From Rhizobium herbae (GTDB lineage Bacteria; Pseudomonadota; Alphaproteobacteria; Rhizobiales; Rhizobiaceae): a stretch of 64,000 nucleotides of DNA. Shown here piece after piece: positions 18,114 to 26,417 of this stretch. The translations under genes and the position numbers were made by a program. The first letter of the stretch is position 1. Every line of letters begins with the position of its first letter. A model generated the notes under the pieces. That model searched no databases, had not been told where the DNA came from, and saw only the letters and a program-made list of their open reading frames with translations. The stretch lies in contig NZ_JAGGJV010000007.1 of assembly GCF_017873135.1 (NCBI RefSeq), positions 1 through 64,000 of the forward strand, in the 5' to 3' direction.

Positions 18114-19727
18114 TCACGTCGGTTCTACGAGCAATGCGATCCCCTCGCCACGCGGATCGTGGGCGCCCGCAGTTGATCCGTCCTCCTGCCTGACAATGAT
18201 GCCGGCCTGTCCTGCAAGCGGGCTTAGTCGGTCGATGGGCGAGAGCATGTGGCCGCGTGCAGTGAGCGCGGCGAACACGGCGTCGCCTGCGTCGACTTCC
18301 AGCTTCAGGGTATCGCGGCTGTCCGAGAAGGTTTTGCCCAGCAGGAAGCGCGGTCCCGTGAGCGCGGTGACCGGATCCTCGCCGAAATCGATCAGGCGCG
18401 TCAGGATCATCGACAAGGTCTGCGGCTGGCCGTCAGCTCCCTGCGTTCCGTAGATCAGGGCAGGTTTACCGTCTCTCAGCCCAAGCCCCGGATTGAGCGT
18501 GTAGAAAGGCCGCTTTGCCGGGGCGATCGCATTGGGATGCGTGGGGTCGAGGGAAAAGGCAGCGCCGCGATTCTGCCAGAGAATACCGGTGTCGCCGACA
18601 ACCACGCCGCTGCCCCAGTCGAAGTAGGTACTCTGCAGCACGCTGACGCTTTTCCCCGACTGATCGGTCGCACCGAAGAAGACCGTATCACCGGGGCGAA
18701 ATGACTGCGGCCAGTCCATGGCATGTTCAAGATCGATGGACTGCGCCGATCTTGCCAGATGCGCCGGGTTCAGCCAGTCCTCCACAGGCTGATTTATAAA
18801 GTCCGGGTCGGCAATCAGACCACGGTTCAGAAAGGCTCTTTTGACCGCTTCGACGCACAGGTGAATATGATCGACGCCGCCTGGAGCGAGTTCTTTCAGA
18901 TCGAAATGAGACAGAATGCCCATGATCGCCAGCGTCGAGATTCCCTGCGTTGGCGGCGGCGGGGCCAGCAGTTCCATGCCACGATAAAGCAGGCTAGCCG
19001 GCTTGCTCTGGCGTGTCCGGGTTGCGGCAAGATCGGCGCTGGTGAGCGGCGATCCGGCAGCCAGCAACCCTTTTGCAATCCGCGCCCCGAGTTCGCCTTC
19101 GTAGAAGCTGCGCGGGCCGTCGCGGGCGATCAGTTGCAATGAATTCGCCAGCTCTTTCTGGCGGAAAGGCATTCCGATCTGAGGAGCGATGCCGCCGGGC
19201 ATGAAGACCTCCCCGAAACCCGGCCAGCTCGCGACCTCCGACTTTCGGAAATCCAGCCAGAAGTTCTGGGATTTCGTCACGGGGAAACCGTCCACCGCGT
19301 ACCCGATCGCATCGTCAAGCAGACTGGAAAAGGAAAGACCGCCGCCCCAGTTCCGGACGGAATAGTCATGGGCGTGATGCCAGGAATCCACCACGCAGGC
19401 GGATGTCAGCATCGACAGTGGCCCTCTCAAGGGAATGCTGCCGTCAAAGCCGGGCAAGGTGCGGGCCGACTGGCCGATACCGAGGAAACAGTCCTTTCGA
19501 CCCTCTTCATCTGCGGCGATCCAGACGGCGTCCCCGCCAAGACCGCAGAAATGCGGATAGACCACCGCGATCGTCGCGCCGATGGCGATCGCCGCGTCGA
19601 GCGCATTGCCGCCCTCCCGCAGGACGCGGGCGCCGGATTCGCTGGCCAGTGGATGCGGGCTCGTCACCATGCCGCCCCGTCCCTGCGCAAATCCGGGTCC
19701 ATTGGTCGACGGTTCGTTCGGCGTCAT
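18114..19727 (-). CDS. Gamma-glutamyltransferase family protein (Ntn hydrolase)
   Basis: 537-residue member of the gamma-glutamyltransferase family, which matures by self-cleavage at a Thr and cleaves gamma-glutamyl or related amides. The N-terminal part has the family pattern MVTSPHPLASESGARVLREG followed by GNALDAAIAIG. The predicted nucleophile is Thr348 in GDTVFF, aligned with the DTTHxS site of the E. coli enzyme, although the residues after it differ. No signal peptide is evident, so it may act in the cytoplasm, as in CapD/acylase-like branches. It is divergent from the CodA-like gene, 77 bases away. Confidence 0.88.
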   Translation of the reverse strand: MTPNEPSTNGPGFAQGRGGMVTSPHPLASESGARVLREGGNALDAAIAIGATIAVVYPHFCGLGGDAVWIAADEEGRKDCFLGIGQSARTLPGFDGSIPLRGPLSMLTSACVVDSWHHAHDYSVRNWGGGLSFSSLLDDAIGYAVDGFPVTKSQNFWLDFRKSEVASWPGFGEVFMPGGIAPQIGMPFRQKELANSLQLIARDGPRSFYEGELGARIAKGLLAAGSPLTSADLAATRTRQSKPASLLYRGMELLAPPPPTQGISTLAIMGILSHFDLKELAPGGVDHIHLCVEAVKRAFLNRGLIADPDFINQPVEDWLNPAHLARSAQSIDLEHAMDWPQSFRPGDTVFFGATDQSGKSVSVLQSTYFDWGSGVVVGDTGILWQNRGAAFSLDPTHPNAIAPAKRPFYTLNPGLGLRDGKPALIYGTQGADGQPQTLSMILTRLIDFGEDPVTALTGPRFLLGKTFSDSRDTLKLEVDAGDAVFAALTARGHMLSPIDRLSPLAGQAGIIVRQEDGSTAGAHDPRGEGIALLVEPT

Positions 19728-19804
19728 GCGTTCTTTCTTCCAAGGCTTGTCTTTTGGGCAAAACCGGTTTCAACCTGTCACCAATACGCTGCCAGGAGAC
19801 AAGC

Positions 19805-21043
19805 ATGGCCATCGATCTCGTGATCCGCAATGCATTTTTTCCGGGGTCCGATGGCTTGACGGATATTGCGTTCGCGAATGGCCGGATTGCCGCAATGGCG
19901 CCCCGCTTCGTTTGCGATGCGCCTGAATACGATGCCGGTGGCCGGTTGGTCAGTGGCGGTTTGATCGAAACGCATATCCATCTCGACAAGGCCGGGATTG
20001 TCGGTCGGTGCGCGCTCTGCACGGGGACGCTGGCTGAAGCCGTCAGCGAGACGTCGAAGGCAAAGGCCGCCTTCACCGAGGAGGATGTTTATGCGCGCGC
20101 TGCCGGGATCGTCGAACAGGCGATCCTCAATGGCACGAACCGGCTGCGCACATTCGTGGAGATCGACGGGCGTGCCGGGTTCCGGTCCTTCGACGCCATC
20201 AAGCGGCTACGCGCCGACTACGCCGCTGCCATCGATATCGAAATCTGCGCCTTTGCCCAGGAAGGGCTGACCAATGACCCCGGTACGGAGGAGATGCTGG
20301 ACAGGGCGTTGGCCTCCGGCGCGGATCTGGTCGGCGGATGCCCCTACACCGACCCGAGGCCGGACGACCATATCCGCAGGATCTTCGATCTTGGTGAGCG
20401 TTACGGCGTGCCGGTCGATTTCCATCTGGACTTCGATCTCGATCCGGCCGGATCCAACCTTCCCTTGGTGATTGCCGAAACTCTGGCGCGTGGCTACCAG
20501 GGGCGCGTATCAGTCGGCCATGTGACGAAGCTCTCGGCCCTGCCGCCGGAAGCGTTCGAGGCTGTCGGCCGCAGTTTGGCACAAGCTGGCATCGCCGTGA
20601 CGGTGTTGCCGGCAACGGATCTTTTCCTGACGGCCCGCGCGACCACCTATCTTGTCCCCCGCGGTGTCACGCCGGCACATCGGCTGGCGGAACTTGGCGT
20701 CCTCACGACGATCTCGACCAACAACGTGCTCAACCCGTTCACCCCCTTCGGCGATGTCAGCCTCATCCGCATGGCCAATCTCTACGCCAATGTCGCGCAG
20801 ATCGGGACCGGGAATGCCCTCGAAGCAGTGTTCGGCATGATCACGATCAATGCCGCCCGGCTCCTGGGCTTGAAGCAATATGCGCTTGAAGTCGGCGGTC
20901 CCGCCACACTCGTTCTGTTCGATGCGGTATCCGGCGCTGATGCCGTCGCCAGGCTTTCCCCTGCCGTGACCGGCTGGAAGGATGGACGCCAGACGTTTCT
21001 GCGGCCGGCACCTCGACTGCTTTTCGGTCAATCAGCCTTGTGA
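19805..21043 (+). CDS. CodA-like amidohydrolase
   Basis: 412-residue amidohydrolase of the cytosine-deaminase branch. The metal HxH is His57/His59 in THIHLDK, followed by His in DFHLDFDLD and His in VGHVTKL. At the position of the catalytic Asp pair of CodA (HDDV) this protein has STNNV (Asn306-Asn307), so the metal-binding Asp appears replaced. AGGAGA precedes the ATG at 19805; longer readings overlap the divergent gene. Paired with the gamma-glutamyltransferase gene across a shared promoter region. The family is clear, but the reaction is uncertain because of the Asn. Confidence 0.82.
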   Translation: MAIDLVIRNAFFPGSDGLTDIAFANGRIAAMAPRFVCDAPEYDAGGRLVSGGLIETHIHLDKAGIVGRCALCTGTLAEAVSETSKAKAAFTEEDVYARAAGIVEQAILNGTNRLRTFVEIDGRAGFRSFDAIKRLRADYAAAIDIEICAFAQEGLTNDPGTEEMLDRALASGADLVGGCPYTDPRPDDHIRRIFDLGERYGVPVDFHLDFDLDPAGSNLPLVIAETLARGYQGRVSVGHVTKLSALPPEAFEAVGRSLAQAGIAVTVLPATDLFLTARATTYLVPRGVTPAHRLAELGVLTTISTNNVLNPFTPFGDVSLIRMANLYANVAQIGTGNALEAVFGMITINAARLLGLKQYALEVGGPATLVLFDAVSGADAVARLSPAVTGWKDGRQTFLRPAPRLLFGQSAL

Positions 21044-21397
21044 ACGGCAAGAATAGTGATGCTTTCGGCGTTTTCATCTAAATGAACTGCCGACAGAGAC
21101 AGCGATAGCACCGGTACGCCTTTCTTTAACGAACCTTGTTTTCCGCGTTTGGCTGCAATTGTTCGGCGATGGATGTCGGTAGCCGGCATGTGGCTTTCGC
21201 CCAATGACGGTGGCGCGACGTTCGTCGCTGTGCACGCGGAGGCCCTCATACCTGTAGTTCACTTTTCGATAACTTCGCTGGTGTAGCGATCCGCAACTTC
21301 CAGTCCTTAATCTCCGCCGTCTGCCTGAAAAGTAATCGGCTGTCCCCGCTCGGATGGCCGTCTCGCGCGCGCCTATCGAGATATCGGAGGAGTTCGG
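21044..21397. other. Intergenic region, nothing recognised
   Basis: 354 bases between the ends of the CodA-like gene and the LysR gene, which converge. I see short open frames on the minus strand but no domain, no good ribosome-binding site and no strong terminator hairpin. It may hold decayed sequence. Confidence 0.4.
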
Positions 21398-22312
21398 CTA
21401 GAGGCAGGTCCAGTGCCCCTCGGCACCGAGCTTTCCGACGACGCCCCACAAAATCTTTCGCACCTCGATTACCGCCCGCGTCAGCGGATGGTTGACCGGA
21501 ATATCGAGTACAAGGCGGCGGGTGAGGGCAGGGCGTGTCAGGGCGATTGCAGACAAAGTTCTGTTTTCGTGATCGGCATGGACCGCGCTGCGTCCAAGGA
21601 TCGTCAACCCGAGGCCAGCGCGGACCGCCGCTTTCGTACTCTCCACGCCTTCGATTTCGCGGACGATATTGAGCTCCTGACCGAATATCAGAGCCTGCCG
21701 CTCAAGCAGAATACGGATGCCGTGGCGGCGTGTGGGAAGGATCAACGGCAGGCCGAGTGCCTGTTCCACCGTCAACGTGTCGTCGGGCGCAAATTTCCCG
21801 GAAGGGCCGACCACGTAGAGCATTTCTTCAAAGAGTGGCACGGATGTCGGTTTAGCGACACTGTCCAGCGTCACAGCAAGATCGTGGACACGCATATCTA
21901 TCGCTGCCCGAAGCGCCTGGCTGTCACCCTCGCTGATCGTCAGGCGGATATTCGGAAATTGCTCGGAGCACTCCTCGATCACTGGAATGGAGAGCGTCGG
22001 GCAAATCGAGCTCAGAATGCCGAGCGAGACATCGCCCGTCGGGTATTTCGCCTGCTCTTTCGTCGCAGCTTCGGCCTGCTCAAGTGCGCGAAGGATAGCC
22101 TGGGCATGGGACAACAGCGTCTGTCCCGCCTCGGTGGCGATCACGCCTCGCGGTGTCCGGTTCAACAGCTGCACCCCCAACTGCTCTTCAAGCCCGCGCA
22201 CATGCAGGCTGAGCGCCGGCTGTGCGACACCGAGTTCGCTGGAGGCGCGCGTGAACGATCCCAGTTCGGCTATCTTGGCGAAGTAGCGCATTTTCAACAG
22301 GTCGAGAGCCAT
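21398..22312 (-). CDS. LysR-type transcriptional regulator
   Basis: 304-residue LysR protein. The helix-turn-helix reads FTRASSELGVAQPALSLHVR in the first 40 residues and the effector domain follows from about residue 90 (GDVSLGILSSICPTLSIPVI). It resembles the Nac/CbL-like branch. It is divergent from the RraA/BCCP/Pxp operon, with a 172-base intergenic region that carries an AT-rich inverted repeat of LysR-box form (22332-22348). It most likely controls that operon. Confidence 0.92.
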   Translation of the reverse strand: MALDLLKMRYFAKIAELGSFTRASSELGVAQPALSLHVRGLEEQLGVQLLNRTPRGVIATEAGQTLLSHAQAILRALEQAEAATKEQAKYPTGDVSLGILSSICPTLSIPVIEECSEQFPNIRLTISEGDSQALRAAIDMRVHDLAVTLDSVAKPTSVPLFEEMLYVVGPSGKFAPDDTLTVEQALGLPLILPTRRHGIRILLERQALIFGQELNIVREIEGVESTKAAVRAGLGLTILGRSAVHADHENRTLSAIALTRPALTRRLVLDIPVNHPLTRAVIEVRKILWGVVGKLGAEGHWTCL

Positions 22313-22331
22313 GCCCTACTCCAGAAGATCA

Positions 22332-22348
22332 TATATCAAATCGATATA
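22332..22348. promoter_or_regulatory. Candidate LysR operator
   Basis: Perfect 6-base inverted repeat TATATC-N5-GATATA, which fits the T-N11-A form of LysR boxes. It lies 20 bases upstream of the LysR start and about 137 bases before the RraA-type gene, as expected for an autoregulatory site. A second AT-rich block follows at about 22350-22380. Confidence 0.5.
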
Positions 22349-22484
22349 ACCAATATCTCCAATATATATTTGTTTGAATAGTCCTCCACGCCTAAAACAT
22401 CCTGACAACGTGACTGTCGCCAGACCTGTTCTTTTCCCGCGATCCAAAAAACCACGACGGTCAACCCAGCGCGCAGAGGCAATC

Positions 22485-23159
22485 ATGATCCACATCAAGC
22501 AGATTCCGGAACGCCCGAGCCGGGAGGCGATCGACGCGATCGCCAAATTCTCGCCGGCAACATTGCATGAGGCGCAGGGACGCCGGGGGGCGCTCTCTTC
22601 GCGCCTGAAGCCGGTCGATTACCGGATGAAGCTCTGCGGCCCGGCCTTCACGGTCAAGTCCGCACCACGCGACAACATCATGCTGCAGCTTGCCATCAAC
22701 TACGCCAAACCGGGCGACATCATCGTGGTGTCGGCCGGCGAATACGAAGAAGCCGGATCCTTCGGTGACGTGCTGGCCAATGCCTGCCTCGCCAAGGGCA
22801 TCGGCGGTCTGGTGACCGACACCGGCGTGCGCGACACGCTGCAGCTTCGCGACCTCGGCTTTCCGGTGTTTTCCCTGAGCGTCTGCATCAAGGGGACGGT
22901 CAAGGAAACACTTGCGGCCGTTAACGATCCGATCACCATCGGCGACGAGCTGGTTTTCCCCGGCGATATCATCGTCGGCGATGCCGACGGGCTTGTCGTC
23001 GTTCGAAAGGACGAAGCTCTTGCCGTGGCCGAACTCGCCCAGGCGCGCGAAGATGCCGAAGCCGGCTATATTGCCGCCTACAAGGCTGGCAAGTCCGTCA
23101 TCGAAGTCAGCAACCTCGAGCCGGTTCTGAAAGCCAAGGGCCTCGTCGTCGATCTTTAG
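22485..23159 (+). CDS. RraA-type aldolase/decarboxylase family protein
   Basis: 224 residues of the RraA/HMG-aldolase fold, a trimeric metal-dependent class II pyruvate aldolase or oxaloacetate decarboxylase family. The active-site pieces are GSFGDVLANACLAKGIGG and the TDTGVRD loop, whose Arg and Asp are conserved in catalytic members, so it is more likely an enzyme than the RNase E inhibitor. AGAGG precedes the ATG at 22485; earlier in-frame codons lack one. First gene of the carboxylase/Pxp operon, probably handling a 4-hydroxy-2-oxoacid or oxaloacetate product. Confidence 0.8.
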   Translation: MIHIKQIPERPSREAIDAIAKFSPATLHEAQGRRGALSSRLKPVDYRMKLCGPAFTVKSAPRDNIMLQLAINYAKPGDIIVVSAGEYEEAGSFGDVLANACLAKGIGGLVTDTGVRDTLQLRDLGFPVFSLSVCIKGTVKETLAAVNDPITIGDELVFPGDIIVGDADGLVVVRKDEALAVAELAQAREDAEAGYIAAYKAGKSVIEVSNLEPVLKAKGLVVDL

Positions 23160-23438
23160 CCCGCCGCGTCGTCGGACGCTGTCTTCCAGGAAGACCTCTC
23201 GAAACGCTACAGCGCCGTGCGTCAACCATGATGCGCGGCGTTCCTTGTTTTGATGCATGCCGTTTTCGCGAAACCTCTGCACGCATTCGTGCGACATGCA
23301 TCAGCGACCAGCCACGTCTCGAAAGCATGCTCCATCAAAACTTCGTCTGACCCCATCGCTTCCGTACTGATGTAGTCAGATTGAACGCCGACGCTGCTCC
23401 TTCAGCGGAACGATGGCGGACTTGAGCATGGGTGACGT

Positions 23439-23885
23439 ATGGATCTTTCGAAAATAAAGACGTTGATCGACTTCGTCGGCCAATCGAACATCACCGAGCT
23501 TGCGGTCACCGAAAAAGACACGACGGTCCGGATCTTCCGGACTCGGCCGTCGAGTGAAAGCGCGTCGCCCTCATCTTCATCACATGTACCGGCTATCGAT
23601 ACGTCTTCGACCGCTTCAACATTCACCGAAATTCTCTCGCCGGATACGGCGTCCGTACCGGTCCATGCGCCGATCTTCGGCGTGCTGCACGCCGCCCCGG
23701 CTCCTGGGGAAAATGTGTTCATCAGGCTCGGCGACACGGTCGAGGCAGGCCAGACCCTGTTCATCATCGAGGCCATGAAGGTCTTCAACACGATCGTCGC
23801 GCCCCGCGCGGGCCGCATTCTCCATATCGCCGCTATCGACGGCAGCGAGGTCGAGGCGGGCGAGATGCTGGCGGAGATCGTCTGA
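23439..23885 (+). CDS. Biotin carboxyl carrier protein
   Basis: 148 residues, BCCP-like. An N-terminal helix-rich part (MDLSKIKTLIDFVGQSNITE) is followed by a Ser/Pro/Thr-rich linker (about 36-75) and a C-terminal biotinyl domain with the attachment site EAMKV, Lys114. It has Val after the Lys where housekeeping AccB has Met. Its stop overlaps the biotin carboxylase start. It should carry CO2 from the biotin carboxylase to a carboxyltransferase, here most likely the PxpB/PxpC pair. A 279-base gap before it shows no other gene. Confidence 0.9.
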   Translation: MDLSKIKTLIDFVGQSNITELAVTEKDTTVRIFRTRPSSESASPSSSSHVPAIDTSSTASTFTEILSPDTASVPVHAPIFGVLHAAPAPGENVFIRLGDTVEAGQTLFIIEAMKVFNTIVAPRAGRILHIAAIDGSEVEAGEMLAEIV

Positions 23886-25276
23886 TGCAGAATGGTCAAG
23901 ACAGTTCTGCGGAACGGGTGCCCGGTTTCGACACGGTATTGATCGCCAATCGCGGGGAGGTCGCGCTGCGGATTCTGAGAGCTTGCAAGGATCTTGGCCT
24001 GAAGACGGTCATGGTCTGCTCGCAAGCCGACAGGCAGGCAAGCTATGGCACTCTCGCCGACACCTTCCTTTGCATCGGTCCGGCGAGCGCCGGCAAGAGC
24101 TATCTCAACAGGGACGCCATCCTTCTCGCAGCGCGTCTCACGGGCGCCGGCGCGGTTCATCCCGGCTACGGTTTCCTGTCGGAAAACGCGGCCTTCTCTG
24201 AGGCTGTCGAGGACGCGGGCATGGTGTTCATCGGGCCGACGGCACAGTCGATCGCAACCATGGGCGACAAGATCGCGGCCAAGAGCGCGATGATCGCCGC
24301 GGGCGTTCCATGCGTTCCGGGGCCGGATTCCGCGTTGCCTGACGATCGCACTGCCGTCGAAGCCATCGCCTCCAAGATCGGCTATCCGGTCATCGTCAAG
24401 GCGGCGGGCGGCGGCGGCGGGCGCGGCATGCGCGTGGTTCCCGACGCCGGCGTGCTGCATGAATCCGTCTCGGTCACGCGAGAGGAGGCCCGCCAGGCCT
24501 TCGGATCGCCGGCGCTCTACATGGAGAAGTTCCTCCAGCATCCCCGCCACATCGAAATCCAGGTGCTCTGCGACGTGCATGGAAACGCGGTCTGGCTCGG
24601 CCACCGCGACTGCTCGATGCAGCGCCGTCACCAGAAGGTGATAGAGGAAGCACCCGCGCCCGGTATCGCACCTGATGTCATCGGACCGGTCGCGGAGGCC
24701 TGCGTTCGGGCCTGCCTGCAGATCGGCTATCGCGGCGTCGGCACTTTCGAATTTCTCTATGAAGACGGCGGTTTCTATTTCATCGAAATGAACACGCGGC
24801 TGCAGGTGGAACATCCGGTGACGGAAATGACCAGCGGCATCGACATCGTCCAGGCACAGATCAAGGCTGCGCAGGGCATCCCGCTGGACGTTGCCCAGGC
24901 CGCCGTCACGGTGGATGGCCACGCCTTCGAATGCCGGATCAATGCCGAAGATCCCACCACTTTCCTCGCGTCTGCCGGCACGGTTACGGCGTTGACGCTG
25001 CCCTCCGGCCCCGGCATCCGGGTCGATACGCATGTGCACGCAGGCTACAGGGTTTCGCCCTATTACGATTCCCTGATCGGCAAACTGATCGTGCATGCAC
25101 CGTCGCGCGCCGAGGCGATCGTCATGATGCGCACTGCACTCGCCGGGACGGAGATCGAAGGTATATCTACCAATCTCCCCCTGCTGCGCATGCTGTTCAA
25201 CGATGAGGGCTTTGCAGCCGGTGGAACGGACATTCACTATCTCGAAAAATGGCTGAAACGACGGAGCGCATCATGA
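23885..25276 (+). CDS. Biotin carboxylase
   Basis: 463 residues, the normal length for AccC-type biotin carboxylases. The N-terminal domain begins VLIANRGEVALRILRACKDL. The ATP-grasp glycine-rich loop is KAAGGGGGRGMRVV, then HIEIQVLCDVHGNAVWLGHR and RDCSMQRRHQKVIEEAP, and the C-terminal domain closes with EMNTRLQVEHPVTEM. All catalytic pieces look intact. It sits between the biotin carrier and a biotin-less carrier paralogue. In this operon it is presumably specialised rather than the housekeeping subunit of acetyl-CoA carboxylase. Confidence 0.95.
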   Translation: MQNGQDSSAERVPGFDTVLIANRGEVALRILRACKDLGLKTVMVCSQADRQASYGTLADTFLCIGPASAGKSYLNRDAILLAARLTGAGAVHPGYGFLSENAAFSEAVEDAGMVFIGPTAQSIATMGDKIAAKSAMIAAGVPCVPGPDSALPDDRTAVEAIASKIGYPVIVKAAGGGGGRGMRVVPDAGVLHESVSVTREEARQAFGSPALYMEKFLQHPRHIEIQVLCDVHGNAVWLGHRDCSMQRRHQKVIEEAPAPGIAPDVIGPVAEACVRACLQIGYRGVGTFEFLYEDGGFYFIEMNTRLQVEHPVTEMTSGIDIVQAQIKAAQGIPLDVAQAAVTVDGHAFECRINAEDPTTFLASAGTVTALTLPSGPGIRVDTHVHAGYRVSPYYDSLIGKLIVHAPSRAEAIVMMRTALAGTEIEGISTNLPLLRMLFNDEGFAAGGTDIHYLEKWLKRRSAS

Positions 25277-25701
25277 GCAGGGTGAACTTCGGCGATCCGG
25301 CCGTGATCGCCTCCCTTGCCGCGGCGCTTGAAGCCGCCGGTGTCGATGGGATCGAAATCGAGCAGGACGCGCGCAAGGTGCGGATCGTCATTGAACGTGG
25401 GATCCTGGGCGCGGTCCCGCAGGTCGATGCATCGCAGCACAGCTCCGCCGCTACCCACGCAATCTCTGTTGCCGCGCCGACGGCGGGTCTCTTCTGCAGC
25501 GCCCATCCTGCGTCCGTCGCTCCGCCATTGGAGTTGCCGCGAGAGGTTGTGCCCGGGGAGATGCTTGGCTTCATTCGGGTTGGGCCGATCCTTCTTCCTG
25601 TCAAGGCGTCCGGGACCGGAATCCTGATGCGGTCTCTTGCCGGGGATGGTTCTCTCGTCGGTTATGGTGAGCCTCTCTTCGAAATCGAACCGTGCCCATG
25701 A
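25273..25701 (+). CDS. BCCP-like protein lacking the biotinylation lysine
   Basis: 142 residues with the same two-part plan as the BCCP two genes upstream: an N-terminal helical part (DPAVIASLAAALEAAGVDGI), a linker, and a C-terminal biotinyl-type fold (VVPGEMLGFI to GYGEPLFEIEP). At the place of the EAMKV attachment site it has RVGPI, so it cannot be biotinylated at the usual site; Lys111 is displaced by several residues. The ATG overlaps the biotin carboxylase stop (ATGA), and its own stop overlaps the PxpB start. It may be a structural or assembly subunit. Confidence 0.78.
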   Translation: MSRVNFGDPAVIASLAAALEAAGVDGIEIEQDARKVRIVIERGILGAVPQVDASQHSSAATHAISVAAPTAGLFCSAHPASVAPPLELPREVVPGEMLGFIRVGPILLPVKASGTGILMRSLAGDGSLVGYGEPLFEIEPCP

Positions 25702-26417
25702 CCCAACCCATGCCTCATTCTACCAACGCAATTCCAAAACATTCGCGCAACACCCCTGCGCCGCAGCGGCAGCCCCAGATCTCCACGATAGGCGCCCGCG
25801 CCTTTCTGCTGGAGGCGCCCGGCGATTTCGATCTCCCGGCCCAGCGGCGGATCTGGGCACTTGCGCAAGCACTCCGGCAATGGGACGACCTTGGCGAGAT
25901 CGTGCCGGGCATGACCAATCTTCTCGCCATTTTCAAAACGACGCCCGAAGATCCGGACGCCGTAACGGCGCGGCTTCGCGAGGCCTGGGAGCGGGCCGAA
26001 AGCATCGACATCCGGGGCAAGACGATCGAGATCGGCGTCATTTACGGCGGCGAGCATGCCACCGACCTGGCCGCGCTCTGCGATCACACGGGATTGACCG
26101 ACCGGGAGATTGTCCGCCTGCATCACGAGGGCACCTATACGGTTTTCGCATTGGGAAGCGCGCCGGGTTTCGGCTATCTCCACGGACTGGATCCGCGCAT
26201 CCATATGCCGCGCAAGACCGTGCCGTCGCTAAAAATGGCCAGGGGCTGCGTCACCATCGGCGGCATGCAGACGGGTGTCGCGGTGCTGACCGGTCCGAAC
26301 GGCTGGAACTCCATCGGTTTCGCCGATCATCAGATGTTCGATCCCAAAGCGGCCGTGCCCGCAATCATGGCGCCCGGCGATACCGTGCGCTTCCTGCCGG
26401 AAAGGATCGAGCTTTGA
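25698..26417 (+). CDS. pxpB: 5-oxoprolinase subunit B / KipI-like carboxyltransferase subunit
   Basis: 239 residues of the PxpB/KipI/allophanate-hydrolase-subunit-1 family. Conserved elements include VPGMTNLLAIF, GVIYGGEHATDLAAL, and the block from SAPGFGYLHGLDPRI to VTIGGMQTGV. Family members pair with PxpC either in 5-oxoprolinase or as the carboxyltransferase part of urea carboxylase-like enzymes. I chose the ATG at 25698, which overlaps the upstream stop, over a GTG two codons earlier. Co-occurrence with biotin carboxylase and carrier genes favours a carboxyltransferase role here. Confidence 0.9.
   Translation: MTQPMPHSTNAIPKHSRNTPAPQRQPQISTIGARAFLLEAPGDFDLPAQRRIWALAQALRQWDDLGEIVPGMTNLLAIFKTTPEDPDAVTARLREAWERAESIDIRGKTIEIGVIYGGEHATDLAALCDHTGLTDREIVRLHHEGTYTVFALGSAPGFGYLHGLDPRIHMPRKTVPSLKMARGCVTIGGMQTGVAVLTGPNGWNSIGFADHQMFDPKAAVPAIMAPGDTVRFLPERIEL

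Noticed and set aside
21028..21262. Short minus-strand open frames in the gap after the CodA-like gene
   Set aside because: No domain, no ribosome-binding site and partial overlap with the CodA-like gene end.
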